In this document: positions 6,342 through 7,645 of the stretch, piece by piece
Layout of the letters: each line of letters starts with the position of its first letter
Numbering within the stretch: position 1 is the first letter of the stretch
Position numbers and translations under genes: made by a program
The notes under the pieces: model-generated
Databases searched by the model: none
Told to the model about the DNA's origin: nothing
Seen by the model: only the letters and a program-made list of their open reading frames with translations
NCBI GenBank assembly: GCA_001795165.1
Contig: MGNS01000031.1
Location: 177-7,821 of the forward strand
Length of the DNA: 7,645 bases
Direction: 5' to 3'
DNA from: Chloroflexi bacterium RBG_16_57_11
GTDB taxonomy: Bacteria; Chloroflexota; Anaerolineae; Anaerolineales; UBA4823

Positions 6342-6411
6342 CTAAACGGCTATATATATAGATATTTTCCGTATATATATTGTTGGGCGGATCGGCGATC
6401 GGCGCACTCGC

Positions 6412-6440
6412 TTGCGCCCTCTCCCGTTCCGTGCTACAAT
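6412..6440 (+). promoter_or_regulatory. Cassette-borne promoter
   Basis: TTGCGC (6412-6417) and TACAAT (6435-6440) are 17 bases apart, inside the cassette and about 48 bases before the ATG. A small CGCCG/CGGCG hairpin (6456-6468) lies in the leader. Most cassettes depend on Pc, so an internal promoter would make expression independent of array position. Confidence 0.55.
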
Positions 6441-6487
6441 CTAGCCATCTATTGCCGCCGATACGGCGCGACTGAGAAGGAGCCCCC

Positions 6488-7153
6488 ATGAACTCACTGA
6501 GGAAGACCTCGCTCGCTGCAGGCGTATTCTACCTACTCACCTTCGTCTCGATCCCAACCCTTGCTCTCTATTCCTCCGTGCGCGCTCCGAACTTCGTAGT
6601 CGGTCCCGGCCCAGATACTCCCGTGTTTGTGGGCGCCGTCCTGGAGATGGTCGTGGCCCTCGCCGGTATCGGCACGGCCGTCGCGCTCTACCCGGTGGTC
6701 AAGCGCCAAGGACCAGCGCGTGCACTGGGTTTCGTCGCATCGCGCCCTCTGGAAGCCGCCGGCCTCACCGCTGGCATCGCCACCCTCCTGTCGATCGTGA
6801 CCTTAAGGCAGGCCGGGGTAGGAGCCTCTGCGTTGGTCCTCAGCCAGGCGCTTGTTGCCCAGTACTCCTGGATGTTCCACTTGAGCGGGAGCTTCATCCC
6901 CATCGTGAACGCCGTCCTGCTTGGGTCCCTGCTCTACCAGTCGCGCCTAGTGCCGCGTTGGCTTCCCGTGTTGGGGTTCATCGGAGCGGCTCTGCTGCTT
7001 GCCGCTTGGTTTGCCGTTTTGTTCGGGCTGATCGGAGCGGTATCCGCGCCGTCGGGTGTCGCCGCCCTCACGATCGCAGCGTGGGAGTTCTCGCTGGGCG
7101 TCTACCTGACCTTCTGGGGCTTCAAGCCATCCCCAATCACGGCTGACATGTAA
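6488..7153 (+). CDS. DUF4386-type integral membrane protein (cassette gene)
   Basis: The 221-residue protein has about six hydrophobic segments (near 8-28, 46-70, 90-106, 114-132, 137-150, 160-187 and 192-210, some possibly merging). The stretches ASRPLEA (84-90), LVPRWLPVLGFIGAALL (154-170) and WEFSLGVYLTFWGFKP (199-214) match the conserved pattern of the DUF4386 membrane family, which has no known biochemical function. AAGGAG (6477-6482) five bases before the ATG is a strong ribosome binding site. The gene is GC-rich with G/C-ending codons, unlike the AT-rich attI and membrane-protein region to the left, which fits recent arrival as a mobile cassette. Its orientation (same as the array) is normal for cassette genes. 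What advantage it gives the host is not visible. Confidence 0.85.
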   Translation: MNSLRKTSLAAGVFYLLTFVSIPTLALYSSVRAPNFVVGPGPDTPVFVGAVLEMVVALAGIGTAVALYPVVKRQGPARALGFVASRPLEAAGLTAGIATLLSIVTLRQAGVGASALVLSQALVAQYSWMFHLSGSFIPIVNAVLLGSLLYQSRLVPRWLPVLGFIGAALLLAAWFAVLFGLIGAVSAPSGVAALTIAAWEFSLGVYLTFWGFKPSPITADM

Positions 7154-7197
7154 CGAGTTTCCTTCTCGTTATCCACCACCTCGGCCTCGATCGCGTG

Positions 7198-7303
7198 TCG
7201 AACAAGCGCATCTGGTTTGGATACGTATGCGCAATAATCTTGGCGCTGCGTGGGCCACGCTTATCTGCGATAATCTAAAAGCGCAGCGCTTCAGTAGGTT
7301 CGA
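7198..7303 (+). repeat. Degenerate attC-like inverted repeat within the cassette spacer
   Basis: TCGAAC-AAGCGC (7198-7209) can pair with GCGCTT (7286-7291) and GTTCGA (7298-7303), leaving six unpaired bases (7292-7297) on one side. Arms containing AAC and GTT, two paired boxes per arm and extra-helical bases on one side are the architecture of an attC site about 106 bases long, but the boxes differ from RYYYAAC/GTTRRRY. Inside are perfect palindromes at 7248-7260 (GCGTGG-G-CCACGC) and 7279-7291 (AAGCGC-A-GCGCTT), plus GCGCAT/ATGCGC (7206-7211/7227-7232). Confidence 0.4.
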
Positions 7304-7358
7304 GTCGGCAGAGATTTGGTTGCGTCCATCACAGTCGCTCGATCTTGGTTTAAGAGCC

Positions 7359-7424
7359 GCCCAACACCGCGTGCAGCGGACGCTTCGCCTGTCGGCTCCG
7401 CGCCACTAACGCGTACCGTTGGGG
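7359..7424 (+). repeat. attC recombination site of the first cassette
   Basis: R'' GCCCAAC (7359-7365) and R' GTTGGGG (7418-7424) pair over CCCAAC/GTTGGG. Inner arms CGCGT (7368-7372)/ACGCG (7409-7413) and GCGGA (7376-7380)/TCCGC (7397-7401) continue the stem, with three against seven unpaired bases between them. That asymmetry gives extra-helical bases, as in folded single-strand attC substrates of IntI. The last base of R' deviates from GTTRRRY (G instead of Y), which belongs to the following DNA. The 66-base length is normal for short attC sites. Confidence 0.85.
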
Positions 7425-7439
7425 AAACTTCGGTCATCA

Positions 7440-7645
7440 TTACACTTCTCCCGCCGGATACAATTTCTTGAGTTTATCCCTGGCATTCGGGATGGTGAAA
7501 CGCCAATCAATCGTTGCCCGGACAGCATTCCGTTCAGATTCCCACGCACTAACTTCACTAGCGACGATTGCCTGGCTGGCCAACCTGCGATCCAAACATT
7601 GTTCAGTCAGAACAGAGATTTCAACTTCAGCCATATTCAACCAAC
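7440..7645 (-). CDS. IS630-family transposase, C-terminal end (partial)
   Basis: The reading frame is open from the right edge of the window to the TAA at 7442-7440 (about 68 codons). It reads W-L-N-M-A-E-V-E-I-S-V-L, then QCLDRR, AWESERNAVRATIDWRFT and ARDKLKKLYP. This matches the C-terminus of IS630-type DDE transposases (WLNMAEIE...CLDRR...DWRFT...KLKRLYP), where the Glu in NMAE is the third catalytic acid. The gene therefore starts outside the window; an apparent TTG start at 7640 is not real. It runs opposite to the cassette array and stops only 15 bases beyond the attC, so the element's end must lie between the attC and the stop codon, or overlap the attC. Whether the element is complete or only a remnant cannot be told here. 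Confidence 0.88.
   Translation of the reverse strand, partial: WLNMAEVEISVLTEQCLDRRLASQAIVASEVSAWESERNAVRATIDWRFTIPNARDKLKKLYPAGEV

Larger units (their letters stand above)
6250..6388 (+). other. attI recombination region of the integron
   Basis: This strongly AT-rich stretch lies between the integrase start and the first cassette. It ends in GTTGGGC (6382-6388), a perfect GTTRRRY core site; recombination is expected between G6382 and T6383. An AACAAC (6337-6342) and nearby CGG (6347-6349) can be matched imperfectly in inverted form with CCG (6369-6371) and TTGTTGGGC, possibly a simple IntI binding pair. Exact outer limits of attI cannot be set by eye. The region also holds the integrase promoter and candidate outward promoters. 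Confidence 0.75.
6383..7418 (+). mobile_element. First integron gene cassette (1036 bp)
   Basis: The cassette runs from the T after G6382 in the attI core to the G at 7418 in the attC core, the standard IntI cut points. If excised as a circle, its attC would close as G7418 + TTGGGC (6383-6388). That is GTTGGGC, the exact reverse complement of the R'' box GCCCAAC (7359-7365); in the integrated state the box next door reads GTTGGGG. This agreement of the two ends is strong evidence that the boundaries are right. Composition jumps from AT-rich to GC-rich at the left edge. The cassette holds one convincing gene, its own promoter, and an unusually long structured 3' spacer. Confidence 0.85.

Noticed and set aside
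6331..6380. Runs of alternating TA (6350-6360, 6371-6380) as a microsatellite or origin-like element
   Set aside because: The runs are short, and the AT-richness is explained by the attI/promoter region. No DnaA boxes or iterons accompany them.
7151..7171. TAACGAG-N7-CTCGTTA hairpin over the stop codon of the cassette gene
   Set aside because: A perfect 7-bp stem but no run of T follows, and it is too short for an attC. No function can be supported.
7199..7212. CGAACAAGCG resembling half of a Gram-positive type LexA box
   Set aside because: The right half (GTTCG) is missing, and the bases are better explained as part of the imperfect inverted repeat at 7198-7303.
7227..7409. 60-codon plus-strand frame in the cassette spacer
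   Set aside because: It has no good ribosome binding site and runs through the attC site; its C-terminus is simply translated attC, as often seen in integrons.

Overview
The window reads as bacterial chromosome made of two unlike parts. Positions 1 to about 4620 hold a GC-rich pentose-catabolism module. Positions from about 4640 to the end hold accessory DNA: a small membrane-protein gene, a chromosomal integron (integrase, attI region, first cassette, attC) and the end of an IS630-type transposase. The host is uncertain. A split transketolase beside sugar genes and the general look of the proteins would suit an environmental, possibly anaerobic lineage such as Chloroflexota/Anaerolineae, but this is a guess from family resemblance and the sequence does not prove it.

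Sugar module. On the minus strand lie the N-terminal subunit of a split transketolase (72-962) and the first 25 codons of the C-terminal subunit (1-75), joined by an ATGA overlap. Divergently on the plus strand lie a cupin-type D-lyxose isomerase (1221-1895), a LacI-family regulator (1978-2979) and a xylulokinase (2980-4509, starting directly after the regulator's stop). Together they suggest D-lyxose -> D-xylulose -> D-xylulose 5-phosphate, with transketolase feeding the product into the pentose phosphate pathway. The divergent intergenic region (963-1220) is a clear control region. It has two near-consensus sigma70 promoters pointing apart, and the same 11-bp palindrome lies at the same distance from both -35 boxes. 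A third copy of its core lies midway between them.

Junction. Downstream of xylB (4510-4651) is a plus-strand promoter-like sequence followed by a LacI-operator-like motif, but no plus-strand gene follows. The next gene (4652-5158, minus) is an AT-richer membrane protein that resembles a two-TM/pore ion-channel domain with a degenerate selectivity filter. This looks like the edge of an insertion or rearrangement that cut off the next gene of the sugar locus.

Integron. A complete IntI-type tyrosine recombinase (5287-6249, minus) has all six catalytic residues and the IntI-specific insertion. Upstream of it is an AT-rich attI region (6250-6388) with a good PintI promoter that overlaps an inverted repeat. 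The attI region ends at a perfect GTTRRRY core site (GTTGGGC, 6382-6388). From there composition changes abruptly to GC-rich cassette DNA. The cassette (6383-7418, 1036 bp) carries its own promoter, a ribosome binding site and a DUF4386-type membrane protein gene, and ends in an attC site (7359-7424). The cassette's left edge exactly complements the attC R'' box, as expected if it was inserted as a circle. A second, degenerate attC-like fold lies at 7198-7303. Beyond the attC, on the minus strand, is the C-terminus of an IS630-family transposase that runs off the window.
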